Both the position numbers and the translations under genes were made by a program. Below are positions 15,520 through 25,265 of a stretch of 64,000 bases of DNA, piece by piece. The notes below the pieces were generated by a model. The model was not told where the DNA came from, ran no database searches, and saw nothing but the letters and a program-made list of their open reading frames with translations. The first letter of the stretch is position 1, and each line of letters starts with the position of its first letter. Source of the stretch: Flectobacillus longus (GTDB taxonomy: Bacteria; Bacteroidota; Bacteroidia; Cytophagales; Spirosomataceae); contig NZ_JASHIC010000001.1 of NCBI RefSeq assembly GCF_030056705.1, positions 248,001-312,000 of the forward strand, in the 5' to 3' direction.

Positions 15520-18500
15520 TTAAAAACTTGCGTGTAAAGCCACACCAAAGCTACGAGTTGCTGCTGTTGAACCTTCGTCGATACCTTGACGATTCCAGCT
15601 AGTACCGATTGGTGCTTCTGGGTCAAGATTTTTCAAAGTGCGATACAAGTAGAATAGGTTACGACCAATCAAAGACACACGAACATTTTGCAAACGCAAT
15701 TTTTGAGCTACTGCCGAAGGCAAAGTATAAGATAAAATTGCTTCACGAACTTTCAAATAGCTGTTGTTATAAACGGCACCGTTTTCGTACCAACCCGACG
15801 AACCCCAAGTGTAAGTGTTCATGTAATATGAGGCTGCATCAATAATTTTACCGTTTTTCTCACCATTAGCTGTTACGCCATCCAACATGACACCATCATG
15901 GTACACTTTACCACCGTTTGGCGCAGTTGCAGTGTGACTTGATAACAACACGTTGTTGCCACTTCCATCTACATAATATGGTAAACCACCATTTTCGGCA
16001 TCACGATATTTCATTGTGCTTTCAAACATACCTGCACCTGTTGCATACAACAATGGGTTTGATACCAATTGCCCACCGATACGGTAATCCATATTGATGT
16101 CTAAACTGAAGTTTTTGTAGCTAAATGAGTTCAAGAAACCACCTATTAATTTCGGCATAACGTTACCTACTTTTTTGTAGTCAGATGTCAATGTATAAAG
16201 ACCGTCTTCAGAAATAATATAGTTACCTTTTGAGTCTGTTGCACGAACATGCGTGTAGATATTTCCTAAATAATCGCCTTCGTCAGCTACGATTTTAATT
16301 GCAGATTGGTCAGCATCATAAGCAACTAACTGAGGAATACCTTTTGCCAACTTCTCTACTTTTGTACGGTTGATAGCAGCGTTGATACGAGTATTCCAAG
16401 TGAAATCACGTGTTTTGATAGGAGTTGCATAAATCGATGCTTCCCAACCAAAAGAACGAAGCTCACCTACGTTTGCCAATACTGAGCTAGCACCTGTACT
16501 TGTTGGAATAGAAGTTTGAAGGATTTGGTCTTTGATACGGCTGTTGTAGTAAGTTACATCAAAACCTAATTTATTTTTGAAGAATTTTGTTTCTAAACCA
16601 AATTCATTCTCAAATTTTTGCTCAGGTTTGATGTTATCGTTACCATAGCTAGAACTTGCTCTTAAAGCAGGAACTGCACCGTAAGCCGTTTGCAAAATAG
16701 TTTGAGAATACGTCGTGTTAGCTACGTACAATGGAGGAGCATTACCTACAATACCATAAGAAGCACGGATTTTACCATAGTTCATAAAGTTAGGCATTTG
16801 GAATGCGTCTGAGAATACAAAACCAGAGTTTACCGAAGTATAGAAATAGCCATTATTTCCAGCAGGCAATGTTGAAGAGTATTCCTGACGAGCTGTACCT
16901 TCTACAAACAACATATTTTTGTAAGCTGCATTCAACGTACCCAAGTAAGCAAACTTAATCATTTCTCTACGTGAAGCGCTGGCATTCAATACGTTAGTAG
17001 AGTTGTTCATACTAAACCAGTTCTCAATTACCAAACCACCATTTGTACCAACCGATTGGTCATAGTATTTTTCCTGACGACCTTGTACACCAGCAGAAGC
17101 TGATAAGTCAAAGTTATTATTCAATTTTTTGGCATAAGTCAACATTGCATCACCATACACGATTGAGTAACGACCACTTGCTACACGGTATTCACCAGTA
17201 CTGTTTCCTGAGTTAAACAAAGCTGGAAATTCGTTATATTTCTTTACTTCAGTACCCAAACTTGTAAAGTCATTACCTACACGACCACGTAAGCCAAATT
17301 CATTATTGATTTTGTAGTTCAAAGTCACCGAACTTAATACACGGTCTTGGTTTTCGTCTTCGCTATTACGCAAAGCATTCCACAACAAATCCATAATATC
17401 ACCACCACGAATGTTGTATTTGAACGCCTCTGAAGGATTACGCTCAGGAACGTTGTACGGTACATATTTGTATCCTTGTGATGTTTGGTAATGATTCAAG
17501 AAGTTGTTCATATCTTCCGCACGGCTATAAAAACCACCATAGTTGGCTGTTACACGGTTGATTTGCTCAGGACGGTTATGCACTTTTGAGTTGATATAAC
17601 TTACCACCACATCGGCCGTAACTTTATTACTCAATTTTACAGAAGAGTTCAAGTTGAAAGTATTACGTTTCAAACCACTTCCACGCATAATACCTGCGTA
17701 ATCTGTACCAGTATAAGAAAAACGGTAAGAACCCTTGTCAGTTGCATTTGAGAAAGCTGCGTTAACCGTTGAGTTATAACCTGTTTGGTAGAAATCGTTG
17801 AAGTTGTTTGGCTTAGCGCTATACGACTGCATTGTTCCGTCCCACCAAGGCATCATTCTGCCGTCCATTTTAGGGCCAAATTGTCCGTAAGCTCTGTAGT
17901 TAACACGCTTAGAACCATCAGGATTTGTGATAAAACCTTCTTCATCAGCACCAACTGCGAGGTTTGTAGCACGGTCATAACCAGGGCCATAAACATTCTG
18001 GTATTGAGGCGTAAATGCCACACGCTCTTGGTTATACGTGTAGTTTAATTCAACGCCCAAACCTTTACCTTTTACGCCAGATTTTGTTGTAATAACAATT
18101 ACACCATTCGAAGCTTCCGAACCGTAAAGGGCTGTTGCAGATGCACCTTTCAATACTGACAAGCTTGCAATATCGGCTGGGTTAATATCCAAGATACCAT
18201 TACCACGGATACGTTGGTCGTCCCAATAACCACCGTTGTTCAAACCGTTTGCACCTGCTTGGTTAAAGTCACGGATTACGATACCATCCACAACATAAAG
18301 TGGTTGTGTATTGTAATTCAATGAGTTAACGCCACGCACTTGTACGTTTACGGCTGAAGTAGCACCACCTGGCGCCGTAGAGATTTTAACACCTGCTACT
18401 TTACCATACAATGCCGAAGCAAAGTTGGTATTACCAGAAGCGGTGATTTCCTTGCTCGAAACCGTTCCGATTGAATAACCAAGGGCTTTTTGTTCACGTT

Positions 18501-18843
18501 TGATACCCAAGGCCGTAACAACCACTTCATCAAGGTCTTGAGAAGTAGCTTCCAAAACCACATCGATGGTTGTACGTCCCGACACTTCAACGGTCTTTGT
18601 AGCGAATCCCAATGATTGGAAAATCAAAGAGGCATTTTTGGCAACAGAAATCGTAAAATTACCCGAACCATCCGTTACTGTACCTTTGGTGGTACCTTTC
18701 ACTAAAATACTTACGCCTGCTAGGGCAGATTGATTGCTATCCACGACCTTTCCTTTGACTACCTGCTGAGCCATAACGAACTGTCCAGTCAAAATCAAGA
18801 GTGTAGCAAATAACGTAGTAAAAATTTTTCTACATGCTTTCAT
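15520..18843 (-). CDS. SusC/RagA-type TonB-linked outer-membrane transporter
   Basis: A 1107-residue TonB-dependent transporter of the SusC class. A signal peptide (1-25) precedes a carboxypeptidase-regulatory-like domain (about 28-105: VVKGKVVDSNQSALAGVSILVKG). The TonB-box region DEVVVTALGI (about 113) and the plug domain follow (about 130-255, with VQVRGVNSLNYNTQPLYVVDG and GSEASNGVIVITTK). The remainder is a 22-strand barrel ending in an aromatic C-terminus. There is no STN domain, so it is not obviously coupled to an anti-sigma factor. Together with SusD it imports oligomers into the periplasm. No dedicated regulator lies next to it. Confidence 0.95.
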   Translation of the reverse strand: MKACRKIFTTLFATLLILTGQFVMAQQVVKGKVVDSNQSALAGVSILVKGTTKGTVTDGSGNFTISVAKNASLIFQSLGFATKTVEVSGRTTIDVVLEATSQDLDEVVVTALGIKREQKALGYSIGTVSSKEITASGNTNFASALYGKVAGVKISTAPGGATSAVNVQVRGVNSLNYNTQPLYVVDGIVIRDFNQAGANGLNNGGYWDDQRIRGNGILDINPADIASLSVLKGASATALYGSEASNGVIVITTKSGVKGKGLGVELNYTYNQERVAFTPQYQNVYGPGYDRATNLAVGADEEGFITNPDGSKRVNYRAYGQFGPKMDGRMMPWWDGTMQSYSAKPNNFNDFYQTGYNSTVNAAFSNATDKGSYRFSYTGTDYAGIMRGSGLKRNTFNLNSSVKLSNKVTADVVVSYINSKVHNRPEQINRVTANYGGFYSRAEDMNNFLNHYQTSQGYKYVPYNVPERNPSEAFKYNIRGGDIMDLLWNALRNSEDENQDRVLSSVTLNYKINNEFGLRGRVGNDFTSLGTEVKKYNEFPALFNSGNSTGEYRVASGRYSIVYGDAMLTYAKKLNNNFDLSASAGVQGRQEKYYDQSVGTNGGLVIENWFSMNNSTNVLNASASRREMIKFAYLGTLNAAYKNMLFVEGTARQEYSSTLPAGNNGYFYTSVNSGFVFSDAFQMPNFMNYGKIRASYGIVGNAPPLYVANTTYSQTILQTAYGAVPALRASSSYGNDNIKPEQKFENEFGLETKFFKNKLGFDVTYYNSRIKDQILQTSIPTSTGASSVLANVGELRSFGWEASIYATPIKTRDFTWNTRINAAINRTKVEKLAKGIPQLVAYDADQSAIKIVADEGDYLGNIYTHVRATDSKGNYIISEDGLYTLTSDYKKVGNVMPKLIGGFLNSFSYKNFSLDINMDYRIGGQLVSNPLLYATGAGMFESTMKYRDAENGGLPYYVDGSGNNVLLSSHTATAPNGGKVYHDGVMLDGVTANGEKNGKIIDAASYYMNTYTWGSSGWYENGAVYNNSYLKVREAILSYTLPSAVAQKLRLQNVRVSLIGRNLFYLYRTLKNLDPEAPIGTSWNRQGIDEGSTAATRSFGVALHASF

Positions 18844-19370
18844 TGTTAGGAATTAAAATGATGAAAATTGAAAATTGGAGCTCTGGTAGAGCGAATTTGA
18901 AAAAAATAGTTTTAGAGTGTTACGGAGAAAAAGCTTCCCTCCTTTCGTTGTTTTTCATGGTTTAAATACGGTAAGTTGATGCGGTTTTGAAATCCTATGA
19001 ACCATTTCGTAGCAATTAGTTTTGAAAGTGTTAGTTGGATTTCGCAACCAAATTAATAAAATAAATTATTAAATATTAATTTATTGTAAATTATTTTATT
19101 AATCCGTTTTGAGAATAAAATACTCAACTAAATTGAACATTTTACACTAAAATTATCTTAAAAGTGGAATTTTCAGGATAAAATCAATTGCAATTTGGGT
19201 TAAATGAGGAAGCAAATAGCACAAAATGTTTTTAAAATATTTTATTAACTATTCTTACTAAAACACCTAGTACTTTGCCTTATAAACTCATTTTCAAATA
19301 GTTAAAAAAAACTGACTATAACATTTATAGGCTTATTTGTAACAAGATTTAGGGGTTAAAGATTATATCA
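18844..19370. other. Upstream region of susC, no gene seen
   Basis: About 530 bases of AT-rich DNA between susC and the GH2 terminator. A very AT-rich stretch at 19050-19105 contains overlapping AATAAAAT/ATTTTATT-type dyads. It should hold the minus-strand susC promoter, but I found no exact CAAAnnTA on the plus strand (the reverse of TAnnTTTG) at a convincing distance. Confidence 0.4.
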
Positions 19371-19374
19371 AAAA

Positions 19375-19415
19375 AATTCCTTCTTGGATACAACTTAAGT
19401 CGTACCCAAGAAGGA
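19375..19415 (-). terminator. Terminator after the GH2 gene
   Basis: A 12-bp inverted repeat (ATTCCTTCTTGG at about 19377-19388 against CCAAGAAGGAAT at about 19407-19418) with a central loop is followed on the minus strand by a run of T residues. It lies about 25 bases after the GH2 stop codon. Confidence 0.7.
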
Positions 19416-19439
19416 ATGAGAACTTTAATCTATCACTTA

Positions 19440-22346
19440 TCAGGGATTCATTCCATTCTTTTTTACCTTCAACTCATCAGGAGCATCTTTGGTATAGGTA
19501 TTAAAATTAGGATTGTAAGACTTATCAAAAAGATTCTTCACTATTTGTAAATCAACCGAAGTCTGTGGATTAAAGGCTGATGAGACCATATACTGCTGCA
19601 AACTATAGGCTAATTGACGTGCTACGGGTCTTGTTTCTAAATTTGAACTAACATCTGCGCTACAAATCAATAATTTTCCTTTGCCTACTTTTGCCTCCAC
19701 AATCAAACCCAAGGGTCTATTCAAAAACCATGTATCTATGGGTTGAACAACAGGTTTAAAACCTTTCGGAAATTCGTCTAGTAGCATTACTTGAGCTTTA
19801 TGAACTAACTCCCACCATTGTACATTGGCATGAAAATCAGTAGGGAAAGATTGAAAAGCTGGATGCTTAGGATCACAAACAAAACCTAAAGTATGCGGTG
19901 GGCGCATCTTAAACCATGAGGTATTCCAGAAAACAGGTTGTAAATAATTGACTACTTCTTTGCCTCTTTCTATTTTGCCAGCGACTTGCAAAAATACCTT
20001 CCCTCCTTTTTCCAAAACCTGCAAAGCTTTTTCATCTAAACTATTACATGAATAAACTTCCTCTGATTTTACAGCTGGTAAAGTTGTTGGATATACCCAA
20101 AACGTCCACTGATTCTGAATTTCTGAGCCATTAATTGACGCTTTAAGTAACAGTTTTTGGGCTTGATTAATTTGCTGAGGATTAAACGTAATTTTTCCAA
20201 CTGAAAGGTTATTTCCAATCGCATAATCAGTGGACTGAAACTCACCAACTTGTACAGTTTTTCCTTCTGAATTAACAATTTGCCATGCAATTACTGCTTT
20301 TGACAAGGCTTTTTGTCCAAAATGAAACAACTCAACTGGTATTTGGATACTTTCATTTTGCTGAAAAACAAATTTTGGAAAACGAGTTAAAATAACCGTT
20401 GAGTCACAAAATTGACGGAATTCTTTGGCATCTATATATCCTTTTTCCTCCCAAAAACTATCAAGCAAACCGACCAAAGCAGTTCCTTGTCCTGAATAAT
20501 CGTTGAGACCTAACATCTGAAATCCTGCTGAAAGAGGCGTTCTAAATGCCATTTCCATTTCGTGCTTGTAACTAATAGCTTGTAGTTTTCCTGAAGCCAT
20601 AAAGAAATCTTTGTCCCTATCAGCCATTCCTCTATCCTTCAAATCTTCTTGGAAAAGTTCATAGTTACGAGCCTCATAAAGTCCTTTATACTTTTTGATT
20701 TCATCAAAATTAGGGAATACACACCATTGACCTAACTCATGAGTAACGTAAGGAACTGTAAAGTTTTTGACCTTATCTCCAAAATCAGTACTACTTGATG
20801 GGAGTTTGTCCCAAGGTAAACCTCTTGGTCCTGACTTAATCATATATTCGTTAGCAGGAACTAATGGCCAACTCATTGCTACCGAAGCACCTGTATATTT
20901 ACGACGAGGGTCTTTTGCTTGCCAATATTTAATGAATTTTGTTAAATAATCTACCTGCTTTCCTCCTCTTGGTTCGTTGCCGTATGCCAACATACAAAAG
21001 GAAGCATAATTCCCATAAACTTTCGCCATACGGTTGGTTTCGTCCATTATATATTGATCAATCGGATGTCCATCGCCCAAAGACGAACCGTGATTTGCCC
21101 AACTTGGACCTTCAGGTTGCAGATAAATACCCACTAAATCGGCAGCAATAAAGGCAGCTTCTGGTGGGCAATACGAATGAAAACGAAAATGGTTAAGCCC
21201 ATAGGATTTGGCTTTTCTGAAAACTTTTTCCCAAGATGCCACACCCATCGGGGCATAACCTGTTAATGGAAACTGGCAGTTTTCGACCGTTCCTCTCAGG
21301 AATATTGGACGTCCATTAATTTCAAAACGAGTTCCGTTGATAGCAAAATCTCTCATACCAAATTGAACATCCCTTACCGACTGCACACCTTCATTTGTAG
21401 AAACCTGTACGTTTAATTTGTATAATGCTGGCGCATATTCATCCCAAGTCAAAAAATTATCACCCATCGGTAAGGTGTAGGTTAATGTATTACTTCCCTT
21501 ATCCGCTTTAAAATCTACCACAAGAGGTTCAACTGAATGTTGTTTGGATGAATTGAAGCTTTTGGCAGAAAGGGTAATTTTCCCAGAAACGGTAGTGGTC
21601 AGATTATTTTCCAGTTGAATCACTACTTTAGCAAGTTTTTCTTTTACACTCGGATATATCTGCACATCCGAAAGCCAAACTTGCCCTTCGGTAGCCAACT
21701 CCATTTTTCCAACAATACCGTTCCAGTTTCCTTGAGTATGATCAGTAATACTGTGAGAATCTTTCCCCACATTGATTGCTTTGGTTTTATTATCAACTCG
21801 CACTGTTAGCGTATGTTTTCCTGTGCTGAGTTTTCCAGTCAAATCATAAACATGGGCTACACAAAGAGAATTTTGCAAACCAATTTCCTGATTATCAATC
21901 CACACACGTGTTTCGTAATGTGGACGTTCAAGATTTAGCCAAATACGCTGATTTTTCCAGTCAGCAGGAACAACAATATCACGTTGATACCATGCGCCAC
22001 CTACATAATGCTTTTTAGGAGTAAGCCAAAAGGGGAATTTTGGGCGAGGACCTTGGCGGTATTTAGCCATTCGAGGATTAAAATACCATGAACTATCATA
22101 TATACTACCCGTCCATTGGGTCTGAAGTGTTACAGTATTGCCTTTGCCATTTTCAAGCATGGAGCCTGGTAACATTACCTTGTCTTTTAGTTTTTGAGAA
22201 AACCATTTTTCTTGTACTCCTTTATCCAAGGAATCAATGGCAAATCGCCATGTTCCTTGTAAATTAAGTCTTTTTGATTGTCCTATCGAAGCGAAACTTA
22301 TAAGAACAAATAATGCTATGAATAGATTTTTGAGGATTTTTTTCAC
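19440..22346 (-). CDS. Glycoside hydrolase family 2 enzyme
   Basis: A 968-residue exported GH2 enzyme (signal peptide 1-22). An N-terminal jelly-roll sugar-binding domain (about 25-215: LNLQGTWRFAID, LPGSMLENG, WYQRDIVVP, RVWIDNQEIG) and an immunoglobulin-like domain precede the TIM barrel. The acid/base is E458 in AYGNEPRGG and the nucleophile is E537 in VTHELGQW. A long C-terminal extension (about 660-968) has no recognised domain. The family includes beta-galactosidases, glucuronidases and others; the region around the acid/base differs from LacZ, so I do not name a substrate. Next to susCD it probably trims beta-linked side chains of imported or surface glycans. Confidence 0.85.
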   Translation of the reverse strand: MKKILKNLFIALFVLISFASIGQSKRLNLQGTWRFAIDSLDKGVQEKWFSQKLKDKVMLPGSMLENGKGNTVTLQTQWTGSIYDSSWYFNPRMAKYRQGPRPKFPFWLTPKKHYVGGAWYQRDIVVPADWKNQRIWLNLERPHYETRVWIDNQEIGLQNSLCVAHVYDLTGKLSTGKHTLTVRVDNKTKAINVGKDSHSITDHTQGNWNGIVGKMELATEGQVWLSDVQIYPSVKEKLAKVVIQLENNLTTTVSGKITLSAKSFNSSKQHSVEPLVVDFKADKGSNTLTYTLPMGDNFLTWDEYAPALYKLNVQVSTNEGVQSVRDVQFGMRDFAINGTRFEINGRPIFLRGTVENCQFPLTGYAPMGVASWEKVFRKAKSYGLNHFRFHSYCPPEAAFIAADLVGIYLQPEGPSWANHGSSLGDGHPIDQYIMDETNRMAKVYGNYASFCMLAYGNEPRGGKQVDYLTKFIKYWQAKDPRRKYTGASVAMSWPLVPANEYMIKSGPRGLPWDKLPSSSTDFGDKVKNFTVPYVTHELGQWCVFPNFDEIKKYKGLYEARNYELFQEDLKDRGMADRDKDFFMASGKLQAISYKHEMEMAFRTPLSAGFQMLGLNDYSGQGTALVGLLDSFWEEKGYIDAKEFRQFCDSTVILTRFPKFVFQQNESIQIPVELFHFGQKALSKAVIAWQIVNSEGKTVQVGEFQSTDYAIGNNLSVGKITFNPQQINQAQKLLLKASINGSEIQNQWTFWVYPTTLPAVKSEEVYSCNSLDEKALQVLEKGGKVFLQVAGKIERGKEVVNYLQPVFWNTSWFKMRPPHTLGFVCDPKHPAFQSFPTDFHANVQWWELVHKAQVMLLDEFPKGFKPVVQPIDTWFLNRPLGLIVEAKVGKGKLLICSADVSSNLETRPVARQLAYSLQQYMVSSAFNPQTSVDLQIVKNLFDKSYNPNFNTYTKDAPDELKVKKNGMNP

Positions 22347-22482
22347 GGTTAAAATGGTAAGTTATACAATTAAGAATAGCTTATTAAGATAAAAAATCCG
22401 AATAAGCCTAAACTATCAAATATAGCTTCCAAATGTCTTCCCTCCATCATGTATCATCCTGATGCTTGTCTATTTTCTATTT

Positions 22483-22558
22483 CGAGACCTTGTCTCGGAC
22501 TCACTCTTGCTACATTTTTAAAACTGTTCAAAAAAAATAGGTCCAAGACGAAGTCTTG
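22483..22558. repeat. Pair of REP-like hairpins
   Basis: Two short hairpins with three-base loops lie between GH2 and the flippase gene: CGAGAC-CTT-GTCTCG (22483-22497) and CAAGAC-GAA-GTCTTG (22544-22558). Their size and three-base loops resemble the hairpins of arrays A and B, although the sequences differ. Confidence 0.5.
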
Positions 22559-22614
22559 AACCAGTTGCTCTCTTCTATATTACTCAATAGTTTTTCATTA
22601 AAAATGATTGCAAA

Positions 22615-23943
22615 TCAAGCCTTTTTTAAACGAGGTTTGATATATTGGTGATAAAATTCTGGATAAAATCTAAAAGCGTAAACAAATGGATGAAGCACAT
22701 TTACTTTTAGTTCTTTATACAAAATTACTTGTCCGATGATAAAACCAATAAAGCTTGACACCAAAGTTGCTCTAGCCGCTCCCATCACCCCTTGTGAACT
22801 AATCAAAAAGTAGTTCATAGCAATGTTTAAACAAGCTGAAAAAACAACTACAGAGAAGGTCAATTTGGTTTTGCCAATAGAATCGATGACAATACCAAAT
22901 TGACGACCAAATGGTACAAAAATGCAATATAACAAAGTGATTTTCAATAAAGGAATTGAATCATCGTATTTTCCACCTGCAATAATATTGACGATTAAAT
23001 CAGAAAAAAGATAAAGAAATATAATCGCAGGAATCACCAATGCGAGAATTGTACCCACAGATTTTTCATACAAATATCGAACTCCATCTAATCCCTCTTG
23101 TGCACGCTTGGCACTTTGTGGAAATACAATTGTAGCAATAGAATTGGTTGGTATCTCGATAAGGTTTGTGATTCGTACTGCCACATTAAATGCCCCGGAA
23201 GCTACAGGAGAAAGCATAGCTCCAAGCATCATTTGGTCTATTGTTCCTGACAAAATCGAACTTACAGATGTGCCAAAAGTATATTTTCCAAAATGAAATA
23301 ATTTACTAATCCACTCTTTGTGTAACTGTCTATCGAGTGTCAAGTGTTTTCTAGCGTAGCTGTATCCAATCAAAGTTGCTATCACAACTGCCACAATCTG
23401 AATATAAACCAAATACGCCAAAGGAATTGTGAACTTGGTAATAAAACAAACCAGAATAAACAAAAATAATACTGCTTGGCGAACAAAAGTCGTAATAAAA
23501 ACCCCATTAAATGCCAGATGAGCTTGTTCTACACTATTAAAAATAGCCAATACACCCGAAAGCAAAAAAGTAATATTGTGCACATAAAACATTGGTTCCA
23601 ACTCGGGCGTATGCCACATAACGCTCAAGTAATGAGAAAAAATAAGATTTAATACCACACAAAAAACTGATAATAATGCACTTATCGTTACTGATGCAGT
23701 AACGATAGCCGTCTTTTCTTCAGGCTTTGCGCCTGACAAAAACTTCACCAAGGCATTGCCAATCAACCCATTTCGGATTACCTCCAAAATAGAGGTAGTA
23801 GTCATAAAGAGTGTCCAAGCGCCAAACTGATTTTTGTCCAAAACACGCACTAGCATATAAAATCCCCCAAAGCCAAAAAGTACATTAGTCAAACTTTGGA
23901 GAATATTCAAAAAGCCAGATTTTAGCCAATAGTTGTTTGCCAT
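22615..23943 (-). CDS. Polysaccharide flippase (Wzx/MATE-like)
   Basis: A 442-residue integral membrane protein with about 12 hydrophobic segments, typical of the oligosaccharide/polysaccharide export branch of the MOP superfamily. The N-terminus (LKSGFLNILQSLTNVLFGFGGFYMLVRVLDKNQFGAWTL, shown here in part as QFGAWTL) and the central GTIDQMMLGAMLSPVASGAFNVAVRI segment are characteristic of this group. Such proteins flip lipid-linked sugar units across the inner membrane. It starts four bases after the stop of the gene ending at 23948 on the same strand, so the two form an operon for surface polysaccharide or glycoprotein glycan export. Confidence 0.85.
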   Translation of the reverse strand: MANNYWLKSGFLNILQSLTNVLFGFGGFYMLVRVLDKNQFGAWTLFMTTTSILEVIRNGLIGNALVKFLSGAKPEEKTAIVTASVTISALLSVFCVVLNLIFSHYLSVMWHTPELEPMFYVHNITFLLSGVLAIFNSVEQAHLAFNGVFITTFVRQAVLFLFILVCFITKFTIPLAYLVYIQIVAVVIATLIGYSYARKHLTLDRQLHKEWISKLFHFGKYTFGTSVSSILSGTIDQMMLGAMLSPVASGAFNVAVRITNLIEIPTNSIATIVFPQSAKRAQEGLDGVRYLYEKSVGTILALVIPAIIFLYLFSDLIVNIIAGGKYDDSIPLLKITLLYCIFVPFGRQFGIVIDSIGKTKLTFSVVVFSACLNIAMNYFLISSQGVMGAARATLVSSFIGFIIGQVILYKELKVNVLHPFVYAFRFYPEFYHQYIKPRLKKA

Positions 23944-23947
23944 ACGA

Positions 23948-24904
23948 TTATGATTTTACGTAATGTTTTAGCACAAAGTCTCTCGCCTCTTCATTGGTTT
24001 TGGCATGATAAATCGTAGCTCCTGAAAGTTTAGGAAAAAGTGTTTTGAAACAACCAAAATGATGTTCTGGGCCTTTTTTAGACAAAATAATATTGGCTCC
24101 TTTAAAGCAACTCGCCAAAGCGGCAGTACCTCCATGTATAGAGATAAACTTCTCGCAATTGGCATAAACCGATAACTGAAAATGATTGTAGTTTCGAGCT
24201 TTGATTTTGTTTTCTTTATACAAATCCTCCATTAACACCACTTCAGGATGTGTTTCGGCTAGCCATTCGTAGTCATTGAGTTCGTATATATCGCTGGTAT
24301 CATTGGTGATATTCTGAGGGCGTGGGCGGTTATAAAGAATGGTATAGTCTTTTTTCAGGTGACTAATCATAAAGTCCAAATCTTCGATACTATAAAAACT
24401 AATGGGTGCTCCACCCCACTCCATATTGTATCGATTAGCAATCATCAACATCGGTTTGTCATAGACATAAACATTGTTCTTAAAATGCTCTTTATAAGGC
24501 ACTTCAAGCCATTTGGTCATATCATAATCTTGACTGTACAATACACGAGGAAGTTCAAAGTTGTAATTTCCTTCGTTGGTTCTTACATCAAAGACTTCTT
24601 CATGATGTGGCGAAAAAAAGTACATTTCCTTGGTAAAAAGCGCTGCCTTGGTACTTTTGAGCGTACCATTTTTGTAGTGCCAGTAAGCAAACGGAATCGT
24701 AAATTCTAATTCAGGAGCAAATTCTCCTTGAAACTCAATTTCCTTATAAGGTTTCTTGATTACATAGTCTTGCAAAACATACTTAAGTTGCGTTAACTGG
24801 CATCGATAAGTATGACGGTAATAATAGCGTACATCTGGAGTCATTCGTCCGTGTCGGAGCAAGACAATCAAGCTAAGAAATTTGTTAAGGATTTTTTCAA
24901 ACAT
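23948..24904 (-). CDS. Putative glycan-biosynthesis transferase (unassigned)
   Basis: A 318-residue protein, not confidently assigned. The C-terminal part has a glycosyltransferase-like feature: SVYANCEKFISIHGGTAALAS followed by NIILSKKGPEHH, resembling the nucleotide-sugar-binding ends of GT61 or fucosyltransferase-like proteins that also use an HGG-type loop. There is no signal peptide and the N-terminus is slightly amphipathic. It is the first gene of a two-gene operon with the flippase, whose ATG is only four bases beyond its stop. That supports a role in capsule, O-antigen or glycoprotein glycan assembly. A polysaccharide pyruvyl transferase-like role is an alternative. Confidence 0.55.
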   Translation of the reverse strand: MFEKILNKFLSLIVLLRHGRMTPDVRYYYRHTYRCQLTQLKYVLQDYVIKKPYKEIEFQGEFAPELEFTIPFAYWHYKNGTLKSTKAALFTKEMYFFSPHHEEVFDVRTNEGNYNFELPRVLYSQDYDMTKWLEVPYKEHFKNNVYVYDKPMLMIANRYNMEWGGAPISFYSIEDLDFMISHLKKDYTILYNRPRPQNITNDTSDIYELNDYEWLAETHPEVVLMEDLYKENKIKARNYNHFQLSVYANCEKFISIHGGTAALASCFKGANIILSKKGPEHHFGCFKTLFPKLSGATIYHAKTNEEARDFVLKHYVKS

Positions 24905-25265
24905 AAGTACACGAGTTGAAACAATATAAAGAATAGTCAGGTTTGGACAATTATTTTACTATTATCTTATTAAACAAGATACAGCATCAATGATTATGCC
25001 GAAAGAATAATTTCTTTTTTTAAATATAGAAATTTAATGATAAATAAAAAGCAATATTTCTCATTTTTATTCTTTCCTTTTTCCTATAAAAGATTCTTTT
25101 TATAAATTTCTACAAAAAGTATTCCAACATTGATAGACACAAGTACAAACCTTTTTAAATCCGAACTTCGACCGTAATTTAATTTCGAATCCACTAACTT
25201 TACAGTTATTAGTGATAATCTTGGTCTCATTTAGACCAATTACTTTGCATTTAATATTCTTGATT
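24905..25265. other. Intergenic region without visible features
   Basis: An AT-rich 360-base divergent gap between the glycan operon and the metallo-hydrolase gene. Both promoters must lie here. A near match to the -7 element, TACTTTG with a one-base spacer, sits at 25241-25247, 19 bases before the preferred start of the downstream gene. No hairpin or small gene was identified. Confidence 0.4.

Noticed and set aside
19440-22346. Naming the GH2 enzyme LacZ
   Set aside because: Domain layout and the sequence near the acid/base differ from LacZ and a long unknown C-terminal region is present; only the family is supported.
25180-25215. Possible tRNA fragment because of a TTCGAATCC motif
   Set aside because: No acceptor, D or anticodon stem can be drawn around it; it is the T-loop-like phrase alone.
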